From: Rachycentron canadum
Taxonomy: Eukaryota; Chordata; Actinopteri; Carangiformes; Rachycentridae
Direction of reading: 5' to 3'
Length of the DNA: 64,000 bases
Assembly: GCA_038496675.1 (NCBI GenBank)
Contig: CM076661.1
Coordinates: forward strand, 6,383,478 to 6,447,477
This document shows positions 22,701-35,594 of this stretch, in pieces. The first letter of the stretch is position 1, and each line of letters begins with the position of its first letter. A model generated the notes under the pieces. It ran no database searches, had not been told where the DNA came from, and saw nothing but the letters and a program-made list of their open reading frames with translations. A program made the position numbers and the translations under genes.

Positions 22701-24155
22701 GGAATCAGTTTAGTTTGCCGGAGGAAAACAAACAAACAAACAAACATTTGACCCGCAATACTGAAATAAATCCTTCTTTCGTGCAAGTTGAAAAGGTGTT
22801 AATTCAAGTGTATGATCATTTTTTTCAGTGTTGAGGTTGCAATTTGTGCTGCATTATGGGTATTATTAGGTATTTTGTTCACCCCATTCAAAACAATGAT
22901 AGCAGGCTAAACAACAGACACATCTCCCTGTATAATTCAATAGAGTTCAACATCACCACATCCAAACGTAAATAACATCTATTCCTCTCATTTACTATCT
23001 ATTATTTATTTCATAATTTCCCCTTTTACCTTTTTTTTTACCCTTTTGTCAGCTATTTCATATTTTTGCTATGTGTTTTTTTTTTCCCCACAGTTTTTCC
23101 ACTGTGGGACAAATAAAGGAATTTGAATTTAAAATGATTTACACCTTTTTAATACAGTTTCAACAAAATCTGAACATTAGTAACACACATTGTTGTGGAC
23201 CAGATGAAACTTAAATCAAATTAATACCCATAAATAAAATAAAACACTTTTGCAAGATTTTTTTTCTTTTTGAGACAACAGTGTTTTCAGGACTGTTTTG
23301 GTGATTAATATACAACAGGTAGTTTTTAATACTTGAGTCCGCCATCTTTGGCTCAATGGCGCCTCACAGTGGTCTTTGAGGGAACTGTCTTTTTTCAGCG
23401 GCCGCGTTCCAAACTAAATCGATATATCCTCAAACACTGCTCATGTGACTTCATCTTACATTTAACACATTTGGGATTGTCATTGTGCAACGTGGATATA
23501 ATATAAGATATTCGACTAGTTGTTACAGCTTATAAACAACGAGAACTGATCTGTTGCTCTGACGCCTTATGCAGCCGGTGTTGCCAGATAGGCCAATTTT
23601 CCGCAGGTTTTCATGCAGGCGATCAAAAAAACTAAACCAAACCAAAACAAAAACAAATATTTAAAAAAGGAAATTTGTTATTTGTTGTTGCAGCAGCAGG
23701 GCAGGTCAACCCTGATTGCCATAATTTGTCAGAAATCGTCATATCTGTGAAATGACAGTACTCGCATTTTAGATTCAATGTAAGTCTGCAAGCACACTTA
23801 AAATAAGCTCATATGGAAATGATTTAAAAATACACCTGACCTCTTTAAAATGCAAAAAAATGCTTGAGACATTTGAGAGACATCATGACATTTTTAAGTT
23901 TTCTTCAGTATGAAATTGATACATTAACAGTTGTCAGCTCATCCAATGGTAAATAGCAATAAATAAAAATAAAAGTAATATATAGCAATAAAAAAAACAG
24001 GGACAGACATAATTGGTGTAAATATAAGTAAATATATGGTTAGAAAATTAGGATCATCAGCATAAACCGACGACCTTTAATGTTCAAGTCCAGAAAAACT
24101 CTTCTGGCCACCTTTTGAACAGGTTTCTCTGGATTTATTCAACCTTCTATCGCCA
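22701..24155. other. Divergent intergenic interval, tmem62 to ttbk2
   Basis: Mostly AT-rich non-coding sequence between two divergent CpG-rich promoters. It contains a LINE-type 3' tail (described separately). No exon of UBR1, which sits between these genes in human, was found. Confidence 0.5.
23085..23133 (+). mobile_element. 3' tail of a truncated LINE (L2/CR1-type)
   Basis: The sequence CCACTGTGGGACAAATAAAG followed by a short GAATTT-type repeat tail is the recurring 3' end of L2/CR1-like non-LTR retrotransposons and their derived SINEs in fish genomes. No reverse-transcriptase frame precedes it, so this is a strongly 5'-truncated copy. The call rests on motif recollection. Confidence 0.5.
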
Positions 24156-24590
24156 GATCTGGCAACACCGCGTGCGGCGCGCGCCCACTGACACAGCCGC
24201 GGACGAGCTTTAAAGACCCCGCTGCGCGCGCCCGAGCTGTTGCGAGGGGCGATCGAATCGGGGCCGCGCGCGCAGGAAGGCTGCTGATCATCACAGAGGC
24301 GTCACGTCACGGATCCGCAGCGACCGACAGAGATGCTGAGGTGACAGGCAGAAGGAGAAAAGGGACGATCTCACTCAGACACGGTCCCCCCCCCCCCCCT
24401 CCCCTCCGCTTGTTTATTATTTCCAATCACCGGACAACGACCACGACCACGACCGCCGCTTCTGTCTACGGACGGTGCTCTCGCTATGGGATTCCGCTCC
24501 ACGTCGTCCCCGCCGCCTCCAAGCGCAGACGGTTTTTTCTAACCACACCCGGCTCTGCTTTGGATCAGGCACTGGCAGCAAAGACCCGAG
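24156..24590 (+). promoter_or_regulatory. ttbk2: ttbk2 CpG-island promoter and non-coding exon 1
   Basis: The interval is very CpG-rich (GCGCGC words near 24175-24275). It ends in a strong donor, CCCGAG|GTAAGG, at 24590/24591. The next acceptor with a matching exon is just before 29392, close to the ttbk2 start codon. I infer an untranslated first exon spliced over a 4.8-kb intron. A plus-strand open frame across this exon (from about 24341) is probably not translated. Confidence 0.55.
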
Positions 24591-27500
24591 GTAAGGATTC
24601 AAAAGCCCGGAGGCCGTGCTCATCCGGTTTACCACCCCAGTCCTCCCTCCCTCCCTCCCCTTCTTTCTTTGTCGCCTGCAGCTGCGTGCATTGGGGCTGT
24701 TATCCCGCATGTCGTTGAGCTGAGTGAATAACCTCCTCCACGCCAGGCAGCACGGGCTTGCGTGGCCTGTGGACGCGCCTGAGTAAATCTGCTGTGGCAA
24801 CCAACTCGCCATGCAACAGCCAGTCAGTCCACTGCGGGGAGGAGAGGGGGAGGAGGTGGAGGAGGAGGAAGGTGGTGGGGGGGGGCACGTTTAATTTTTG
24901 CTGCAGCTTGTTGTCTGTCACATCCCACTGAAAACAACCTAACCCAGCAGAGGTTATTTGCCAAATCGCCCCCTAAACTGAAGGATTTTGAGAAACTGTT
25001 GATTGAGAGTAGGCGCTGCTCTTCAGTTTGAGTGAAGCCCTGACAGTAGAAGCATCAGTGGAGCTTTTCTGCCACTCAGACACACGCTTCCTTCACTGTT
25101 TCTTCAGCCTGGATCAGTTGCATCCATGCTGTCATTTTAAAGCAGCCAGACTGTGGCGGACCTCCCCATGCTGGCTCCCCTCCAGGTGCCAGACCAGACA
25201 CTAATTTCATCCAGCATTGGCCCAGCAAGTCTCCCCGTCCTGCTATTGAACCAGGCCTCACTCGGATTAGACAGCAAATCAAGCAGATGTTAGGTTTTCA
25301 CTTGGGTCCCGTGTTATTGCACATGCATGCTTTTTTAGTTTTTGGGGCGAAGAGCGAGAGGCAGCCTCTGTGGTGGCATCACTCATAGACATGTCATGAT
25401 GCTTCACGTAGAGCAGCTGGAAACTTGCAGCCTCCAGCAGACCGAGAGGGCAGAGGCGACGACAAGCTGCAGTCAGCAAACGAAAAAATGGCACTGCACC
25501 AGTGTCGCCATGGAAATGCTGGGGTCAGGAAGCGTGTGTGATTCATGATGAGACAGGAGCTGGCTGTCATTGATTTAGTTTTTTTTTTTTTTTTTTTTTG
25601 GCTGTTTTTCTTCCTTTCTTCATTGATAGTGATTTGTATAGAGGGGGAGGAGGAGGAGGAGGAGAAAGGGCACAGCCGTGCCTCTCTGTGAGGTGTGAGA
25701 TTAGTCACAGTGTGAGGCGGCCTTGCTTGTGCATAGGTGTGAGTGCTTAAATTCAAGATGTGTACAAGCTAGTGTTTGGAGTGCATGTGCGCTATAAGGG
25801 GCTTGAGCTTGTCATGTGCAGTATGACTGGTTGTAGCAGGAGCCCAGGACCTTTCCTGATATCCTGAACAGATGGCTGAGACTGTCCCAGACTATTCACC
25901 CTAAAAGTATAGTTTAGGTTAGGTAATGCACACCTCCCCATCCTACGACATCCATCCCATCTTCTAAATCCTCCAGACTTCTGTCATAAGGAGCTTGTGT
26001 TTTTCTCACATTCACCCTCTTAGTTGGTCGAAGTTGAATGTGGCAGAACAGCAGTTGTCTCCTCCCCTGATGAATTTTGAGCAAATTACTTACTCGTCCT
26101 GCTGTGCTCGTGCGTGGCGGCTCAGATCTGACAGAAAAAAGTGTTTTTTCCCTGAAAACTACGGGTGACCTTGAAGTTCTGACACTGGACTCGGAGACTG
26201 AGGTTATTTAGTCACAGTGTTGGCGGTGAGTTGCTTACGCCTCAAGGTTAAAAGTGTTTTGTACAATATGTTTCTTCTGTAGTTGTGATGGTGTGAGCCG
26301 TGTGTTTTGTTTTGTTTTTGGGATGTTGTTTTTTTTTTTTTTTTAGCATAATATCAAGAATTCAACTGATGTTTCAGACGTTTCAGACTTGCTTTGCAAA
26401 CCCTCAGATGCATCACATGAGGGAGAAATCCATGTTTTAGGGCCTGACATTGACACAAGTTGTTGCCAAAAAGAGACAAAGAGACATTTACAGATTCAGC
26501 TTTGGTCTGTATGGATTTATTCAGAAGTGTTGGCAAAAAAGGGGGGAAAGTGTTGGTTCAGTTTAACTTCTGTGTGCTCACAGTTTGTGTTTACAGATGC
26601 AGATACAGATGTGTAACTGTGTTTTTAGCCATGTTGGCAGCGTCACTCCGGGCAGGGCAGTGGCAGTCGGTCAACGGCCTTGGTCCAGACTGAAACATCT
26701 ATTTGACGGAGTGCCGTGACATTTTGTGCAGACGTTGATTGTCCCCAGTGGAGGAAGCATAATGACTTTTTATCTATTATCACCACCGTCGGGTCAAAAT
26801 TGCAGTTTGGTTTAAAAGCCAAATACCTGCAAAGCTAATGGTATTCCCATCAGCCTCAACTGTAGTTCATATAATAGTTATTAGCAAATTGTAGCATCCT
26901 GACACACAGGACTGTGGCCATGGTTGATATTATACCTGCTGAACATCATTTAACATTAGCATCTAGCTGAAACCACTGCTGTGTGTAGCCTAACAGAGGT
27001 GCTAGCATGACTATACACACTTAAACATACAATCAACATTAGATTAGAAAGGAAATGACTATTTTAGAGATATGTTCCTCTCTATCTGTTATAATACTAC
27101 GCGATTTATGAATGAAACACTTTGATGATCCAAAACTAAAAACATTAATTCACTCTTTGTATATAGTCAATTTTCCTATATTAGTCAGTTAGAAAATGGT
27201 AGGAAATAGGGGGGATAGGGAGCAAAATTCATATGGTGTACCCATGAAACAATTCAATAAAATTAATAATTTGCATGTAGCATTCATTCATTATTTTTAT
27301 TAATTAAAATACAAATCCAGGCTTGATGGTTTTACCTGTTGTTGACTAATGTTTCCATTGTTTTCTATTTCTTTTCTTGGTCAAACACAATCGACAAAAG
27401 CTTCAAACTCACGTTAGAAAGTATGAGCAGCAACTGTTTGACATTGTTGCTTCACTAATGACCGAGACCATTATCAAAAATAGTGTTTGATAATTTTTAA

Positions 27501-29391
27501 TCTCATCGATTAATTAATTTGAATTTATCAGTGCATCTAAACTATTTCACACTACATACACTTTATACTGTAACATTTGATTCAGTGTATATACTGAACT
27601 TTAGCACAAAATTACTACTTTTCACAAGTAATTGAGATGTAAGTCACATGGCAGATTAAATAAATAATTGAGTGTGACTATTACAAGCAACATTATGTCT
27701 TAAGAAGAGATGTATTATCCTGAAACATCTGTGGCATCATCAGTGTGTTGGAGCAGTGCAGCTGCACCAAGGCCACCTCACTCCTGAGTCTTAACCCTGG
27801 GTCACATTTCATGCGAGTCATTTCGCTGTTATCTAGTCTAACCACGCTTTGCCTCTTCCATCTCCCAACCTCATCGTGGTACATGATGGGATTGATTGCC
27901 GCCTTGATGTCAGGATCATGCCCTGTAACCAAATAGTGTTTTTGAAGGCTTGTTGCATAACCTAAGACGCCAGCATGCCGTGTGCAGAATGATGAAGCAA
28001 AGTCAGGTTTGAAGCCAGACTAAAGGCTGCTCTTTATGTAAAGGAAGCTTGTGCTAAAATGACAATAGTCTCTTTTTATCAAGGCTTTGAATGTTATTGA
28101 TTAATAAAATATTAAATCTCTGTTTAACATTCACTACCACCATGTACAGCTGAATTTATTTCTCAATGAATGAATCAGTGGATCTGCAGAAAGATAATAG
28201 TCAACAAATCAAAACAAAGTTTGGTTTTAAACAAAAATGCCAAAAAAATAAATATCACCTGGTTTGAGCTTCTCAAATTGGCCAGTTCCAAGTTCTCCTT
28301 GTCTTAGTCACTGGTAGTAAAGTGAATATCTGTTTAAGACACTGGATAAAACAAGTAATTAAAGTACATCAACATAGACACCGGAAAATTGTAATTTAAG
28401 ACATTTTTTACATGTGTCGGACATTATCAACCACATAATCAAAAAGACTTGATGACTTCTTAGAAAGTGTGTAACTCACAAGTGATTTAATCTGTACGTT
28501 AAAAAAAATCTATTATTACCAAATTGCAAGGATAAATACAAAAGACAGAGGGCTGTTTTCACAAGCTGGCAGCCTCAAAGTTGTGATCTATTATTCATAA
28601 GCCAAATTAGAAGGCACCAATTTATCTTTAGGCATCAGATATATCTAAGATGGAGGTGCAGGGCTGTGTTTGTCAAGTGGTGGACCAGGAGCTGTGTGAA
28701 TGTTAACTTTGATTTGCTCAGAAATCTGTTCTTCAAATGCAGATTCACCTAAGAGATCATACTGTCATGGTCTGGAGTTATTCATATTTCTGATGCCTTG
28801 AATTAAAGTTGATGCCATTAAACACAATGGATTTTATTGTATTTAAACAAAACATATGGTCCTGTATCTGAGTCATCCAGTGCAAAATTAGGCATCTCAT
28901 CTCATTATGTCTGATGAGACCTATAATACTTATTTTGCAAAGTCTGCCGTCCCTGGCTGTCATGTACAGAAGATAAATTGCTGGGAAAAATGATACCAAG
29001 AAGAAGCCTTTTGTAATTGAAGATGCAGGACTTTTGCCTGCGAGTTGGTGGTGTGAATTAGTTTAAAAAGACAGCTGCTGGCAGCAGGTGTGGCAGCTGC
29101 AGCGATGGTCAAGTATCAGTAAGCTCCAGACATTAAGCCAGGGGTTTAACTTTGTCTCGTTACTGGAGACTTTCAACCTTTCACATGTGATTCAGCCATC
29201 CCTAAAAAACACGCCTTTACATATCAGATGTAATAAAACCTCATTGTCCAGCTTCCAACAACCTTAGCTCAAGATGCTGTTTTTTTATAATTTTGTGCAG
29301 ATTATCCCAAATTATATATATATAAAATAACAGATTCAACTTCATTCCTCCATCAGTTTCTGACAATTCCTCTCTTGGACTCCTCCTGTAG
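24591..29391 (+). other. ttbk2: ttbk2 intron 1
   Basis: No coding exon or RNA gene recognised. It holds T-runs (25579-25600, 26330-26344), a GGA repeat near 25642-25663 and otherwise AT-rich sequence. Short open frames (for example around 27693-27936, both strands) match no family known to me. Confidence 0.5.
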
Positions 29392-29483
29392 GGTTCTCCA
29401 TCAAGGCCCAAATGCCCAGCCCAGTCTGAGGAAGCTGGTTGAGGGGGAAGCAGTGAGGACAACGTCCCTGGCCTGCAGACGGG
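29392..29483 (+). other. ttbk2: ttbk2 5'UTR part of exon 2
   Basis: A polypyrimidine-rich acceptor CTCCTCCTGTAG ends at 29391. The 92 bases up to the ATG at 29484 would be untranslated leader on the same exon as the first coding bases. Confidence 0.5.
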
Positions 29484-32400
29484 ATGAGTGGGGGAGCGGA
29501 GCAAGCTGACATCCTAAGCGTGCTCTCCCTGGTCAAGGAACGATGGAAAGTGGTAAGTGGCGTGTTATTCATCGACAATGGGTGGTGTGTTTGTCGAGCC
29601 CCATCGCGGCCTGTCCCAAGCTCACCATCTACCCCACAAACAACAACTCTTTGTTCGTCAAACAATGCTCTCTCCTGCCTATGAGCCCTCCTCTTTTATT
29701 CTAAAGGATCTCACCTGTGGTTTGGACAGTCTGGGGTCATGTCTCTTTGTCCAGGTAGTGCTGCTGCAGTATGGGAGATCCAAAAATAGCCTGTGTGGCT
29801 ATTTGTGGCAGTGCAGTGTGCTATAGGCAGCAGTAGCACACTGCACTGTGTTCCCTGAGGGCCCATGTCTCCCACTGCTGCTCCAGCCTGGGTGCCATGT
29901 GAGGCTGTTATTCCTAACTGGCAGCCTGGCACCACTTCCTGTCTTCTAAGGAGCTGAGTTACATAAGAATGCTGCAGCTAATCCTACGACTTTAGCTCCT
30001 AGTGCGACACACGACTCACTGTGTGTGTGTGTCTGTGTGTGTGTGTGTCTGTGTGTGCGTGTGCATGGAGGACAGTGAAGGACACGTGTGAGCTTAGGGG
30101 AAATTAAAGCTGTAGTAGTACAGAGCATTGAGAGCGAGTGGGTAGAAGTGTTGGGGGAAATTTAAAAGAGTGAGAGTGCGGTAAAATCTCTCTATGGCTA
30201 TATATTCCTGTCAGGTAACAAAGGTTTCATAAATACCTGACCTTGTATGTGAAACATTGAAAACCATCTCCATATCAGAATGCACTAGGCCTATTAGTTA
30301 AAATATAGCTTCCTGTCTACATTAACCATCTTTTCCATCACATTCATCTTATACATCTGTCTTATTATTAACATTAACAGTAAACAGTAAAATTCATATT
30401 TTCTTCAATGAGAAACTGCAGCAACTTGTTGACCCCATTCAGCTACCACCTACTGTTTGCAGATATTTGACATTGTGGGACCAATGATTTAAAGATGTTT
30501 CCCTGAATGCATCGTATGTAGACCATCGGTATACACACATGCTCCCTGAATGCCCCATATGCATATCAAGTTGGGAGAGGTAGAGCGTCAGCATACATCG
30601 TGAAGGACCCTTCTAGGACGGGTTTTGGGGCAGCAGCAGTGGACCGCATAGTGTCTTTATATGAGGGTTTAGGATGTTTGTATTTGACACTGCAAAACGT
30701 GCTAATATCCAATGAGTTCATGAAGACATTGCTGTAAAGAAAAGAGAGGAAATATATGTATTATTATTTAGATAAAAGGCAGTTGCAAGTTTCTTTTTGC
30801 TAAACAGTCCCCACCAACTCCATGAGAGCTGATTTGTTGTTGATCTTGACCTCTGACCTCCCAGAGGAGGAAGCAAACGATTCAGTCTTATAAATCTTCA
30901 CACATTTTTTTTATACATCTCGCTGCCCATGTGCACATACAGTTTGTAAATACACTTCATCTCCTTCTAGGTGAAGAAGATCGGGGGTGGAGGGTTTGGC
31001 GAGATCTACGAGGCGTTGGACCTGCTGACGCGGGTCAGTGTGGCGTTGAAGGTGGAGTCGGCCCAGCAACCCAAACAGGTGCTCAAGATGGAGGTCGCCG
31101 TGCTCAAGAAACTCCAGGGTGAGTCGAAATGGATTCAGTAGATTTGATTACATTGCTGGAACTGATTGATCCTCCCTGGGACAGTGACCTATTGAGTTGC
31201 CTCAGAAGAGGATACTTGGTGTATCATTAGCATTTGTGGCCGGAAAACACGTGAAACATGTCTGTCGGTAATTTCCCTTGGATTAATAAATTCACAAGAA
31301 GAAGTACAAAATGTGGTGATTGTAGAAAATGCAGGGATAGCTGCTGTGCATCTGTCCCAGGGTAATAGAGATCCAGTTAATCTGTCCCTCTGAGACCAGA
31401 TATAGATCATCTGACTCATCTGAAAACACAATTTGGCCAAAGGTTTAGCACAGTTTGCTTCAGTGTCATTCAGGAGGAACAGCAGGCAAATCACTCTGTT
31501 CTTCACCTCTCATGTTGTAACGGTGGTTTACATCTTTGTAGTTTTATTGTAAAAGTTTGAGGTGAAGGTAGCAGAAGAGGCAGAGTTGCTCATATCAGAG
31601 GAAGTGCATATTTGTGTGCTTGGACACTCCCGATCTCTCACATCAGAGAAACAGGATCAACACAAAGATAGAGCTCCTTCGGGGGGGTTGTGTAGTTTTA
31701 CTCCTTTTCTTTTCCCTCCCCTCTTCCTTCCTGCCTTTTAACTACTGTGCCTTTTTTCTGTCTCCCCTCTGAGAGGAAAATCAATGGGCTGGGATCATGT
31801 TTGCTGTCTAATGGCTGTGGCCTGGGGCATCATAGTTCTGTTGCTTTCTAAAGGAATCAGCATGTAACTTGAGATGGACTGAACCCATGAGCCCCCCCCC
31901 CCGCCAAAACACTGCTGACCCACCCCGCTGTAAAGAGTAAACATCGACCCACAGCCTCATAGGAAGACTAATGGCTCTTATCGAACTAATAATAGCTTTT
32001 TTTGCATTTGATTTGAAACATTCTGTTGGATTGTTTTAATTTATTGTATATGAACTTGGTACTTGGCGGTTAACATGGACACTTTGTTAGTGTAATTGTT
32101 TACGTGCTGAAAGGCTTTGGGTGTGGCTGCAGTCAAGCTGCCGGCGCAGCAATGTCCATTAAGACCAGACACACAGGGCATTTGTGCACACGTGTAGACA
32201 CCGTGTCGCTATCTATGGCCTATAAATCAGCAGGGCTGCTGTACAGGGAATCTGGTCATGGAAGGGCAAAGAGCTACAGTACTTGGAAATATGAACACAC
32301 ATCATCCTGACTCACACAGCAGACTGCATCTTACAATCAAATGATGCAGCTGATCAAGTTACTCCGATGTGATCTCATCTTCTCTTGTGAAAGTATCCTG

Positions 32401-35400
32401 AAACCATCTTTTCCTCTTTTATTTCCTAGGTAAAGACCATGTGTGTCGCTTTGTGGGATGTGGCCGTAATGACCGTTTTAACTATGTGGTGATGGAGCTG
32501 CAGGTTGGTCTTAATGCAGAAGATTTAATCGCTTATATAATGACGCATAAAACTTGTGCTGAAACAATTAGTGGAATAATTAATAAGCCAAAAATCTGTC
32601 AAATTAATCAGTGAAAACATACGAGCATAAATACCAAACATTTGCTGATAACAGGAAGAAGGCGAGTTTATCTGTATAGTGACTTTCAACAGCAAGGTAA
32701 TTCAATATAACAACATAAGAAATTAAAGGAATTGAGACAATATATAAAAGAAACAAAAAAAAAATACACATGGAATAAAATGTAAGTATATATAATGTAA
32801 TCAAGTGTAATGTAGTATTACATCATTTAGTCTTGCAACAGATGAGAAGTGAGACTATGCGGCTTAAATAAACTACTAATGCAACCTTGCTCAATATGAT
32901 ACATTCAGGGGTGTTGCTGCTTTAGCCCAGTTTAGTTTTGTATGACCACTAGCTATATTTTGCCGAATGTTAGCAAACTATAGATGAATACTGCTTTGTG
33001 ATTAAGGGTTGCCATGACTCTTCTGTAGCTGTGCTACTGCTAAACTGTGCTATAGTATTTCCAGTTATGCTCCAATTGCCACTTTGATGCAGTTGTGCGT
33101 CAAACCATCTTGAGTCATCGCTCTGAACTTGACTTGACTTTGGATTTGGGGCAGAGGGACAGCATGACTTATGTAACTCTTGCGTAGAGGCTGGCTACGA
33201 AGAATCAAGCCATGTTAACATTCAGTGAATTACTGCTACATGTGAATAATTTAACATCCATGCATTTCAGTGACCCAGATGTTCGGGTAAATGAGCTCTA
33301 CACGATTCACTAGTAAGTTGTATGAAACAGACTATAGAACAGAGCATCAAGCAAAAAAAAAAAACAAAAACAAAATAAAAACAAACATATTCATAGCAAG
33401 CAACTATACTCTGAGTGTAGAGGTTCAGGCAGCACCACTGCAGGCTGTTCATATACAATGTCGCCTGCTGTGAACTACAGAGGCATCAAATTAGTTTCAG
33501 TTATTGCACACAGCACACGGGGCTGGGATTACCCAACTCATCCTCATAAATTCACAAATGCACTCTCTGTATTTGCAGCTTTTCAAAAGTATGGTCTGGT
33601 TGTAATTTATGAAACCATGCCCAAAGGAATGGCATATTTATGCACGCCATATTTTCAATTATAGATATAGATACATATAGAGTCAGTTTCAGTCAGAAAA
33701 ACCTTTTTTGTTTTTGATGATCTTTTCAGTTTAAATGTATTTCTATGTATTCTAAGAAAACTAGAGCCTTTTTTTCAATCATATTGGTTGAAGTAGGGGA
33801 ACTGCTGAGACCTTTAGACCAACAGATCTTGTATGTGGCGTCTCAGGGTCGTAACCTGGCCGACCTGAGGAGGAGTATGACCCGGGGCACATTCAGCATC
33901 AGCACCACACTGCGTTTGGGTCGACAGATCCTGGAAGCCATAGAGAGCATCCACTCAGTCGGTTTCCTGCACCGTGACATCAAACCGGTGAGTCACGGTG
34001 GCTGCAGCAGAGGATATTTTCTGCCCTCTTCTTATTTCATTACCTAGCACTTATGTTCCCTCCATATATTCCAGGCACAGGGGAATATTCTCATTTCTGT
34101 TTTCTGGGTGGTGTTTGTGACCCTTGCACTTTTTTTATTATTCCCTGCCAGTATTGTTGCTGATTCAGTGTTTCAAATTTTTTTTGACTGACTCAGTGTG
34201 AGTGTTGGCTAAATGCCCAAAAATGCAACAGAACGTAAACATTGTCTGTCCTCTGAGCTGTTCATTCCTCCTCTGAATTTTAATGAATGTAAATATTATT
34301 GCAATTCACATTTCACACCTAATCAATTTATTTTAACCTTTGCTTCCTTACTTGCCTTTTTGCTTCAGTCCAATTTTGCCATGGGTCGCTTCCCCAGCAC
34401 CTGTCGTACCTGCTACATGCTGGACTTTGGTTTAGCTCGGCAGTTCACCAACTCCTGCCAGGAGGTCCGACCTGTAAGTCCCCTGCCCTCCGTCACTGAG
34501 TGTGCTCTGAGTTTAAAGCTGTCAATTGTGGATCTCTTTGTTTAGTGTCTTTCAACACAATTGTTTTGTGTTTCTGACCTGCAACTTCCACAAAAGCACT
34601 ATTTTTGGCATAAAAGCCCTTAAAAACTTACTTTCTACATTGGTTGTTCTCCTCACCCAATGGCAGACTGACAAAGTAGCAACTTGAGCATTTAGCAGCT
34701 AAAGAGTTTTTTTTTTTTTTTTTTTTTTAGATATTGTTATAGACCAAAAAGCAAACTCTAAATGAATGTTAATGCTCCTGCATGTCAATAAATGTTTGCT
34801 ATCACAAAGATAATAACCTGGAAAAGTTGTGTTTGCAGCTCACTGCACTGTCCAGAAGTGGTCAAAAAATTTTACTATTGTAGGTTCAACATAATCAAAT
34901 CATGTTGAAAATTACAGTCAATCTTTAGGGTAAAAATCTTATATAATATATTTAAAATGATAAATATATATTTGTTGTTTTATTTTTGTGTTTATTTGTG
35001 ACTGAAATTGTGCAGACCTGGTTTTTAGAAACACACGTTACATGATGTATTATATATATATATATATATATATGATGTATTAGTATTTGATGGCTATTGT
35101 CTGTTTGTGTGTTTATACAGCCACGTCCAGTAGCAGGATTCAGAGGAACAGTCCGCTATGCATCTGTCAATGCACACAAGAATAAGGTCAGTATTGTACA
35201 CCCTGTGCTGCCCCATGACTGCCTGTTCATGTGCTTCTCTTTTTTTTCCCCTGTGATGAAACATTAGTGATGGATGTTAACTCTAAGATCTGTGGTAATT
35301 CTGCAGGAGATGGGTCGTCATGATGATCTTTGGTCCCTTTTCTACATGCTGGTGGAGTTTCTGGTTGGTCAGTTGCCGTGGAGGAAGATCAAGGACAAAG

Positions 35401-35487
35401 TAAGGACATCCAATAACTGTTGTCCTTCCTTGTAACTAAACAGCCCTGTCCAGCTGGCTTTGAGTGATGGGATGCTTGGTAATGAAG

Positions 35488-35542
<55 letters not shown>

Positions 35543-35543
35543 N

Positions 35544-35594
<51 letters not shown>

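Noticed and set aside
24341..24812. Plus and minus frames in the ttbk2 CpG island
   Set aside because: Composition-driven, low complexity, and crossed by a strong donor at 24590.
27693..27936. Paired open frames on both strands in ttbk2 intron 1
   Set aside because: Short, no recognised domain, no splice context; left as non-coding.
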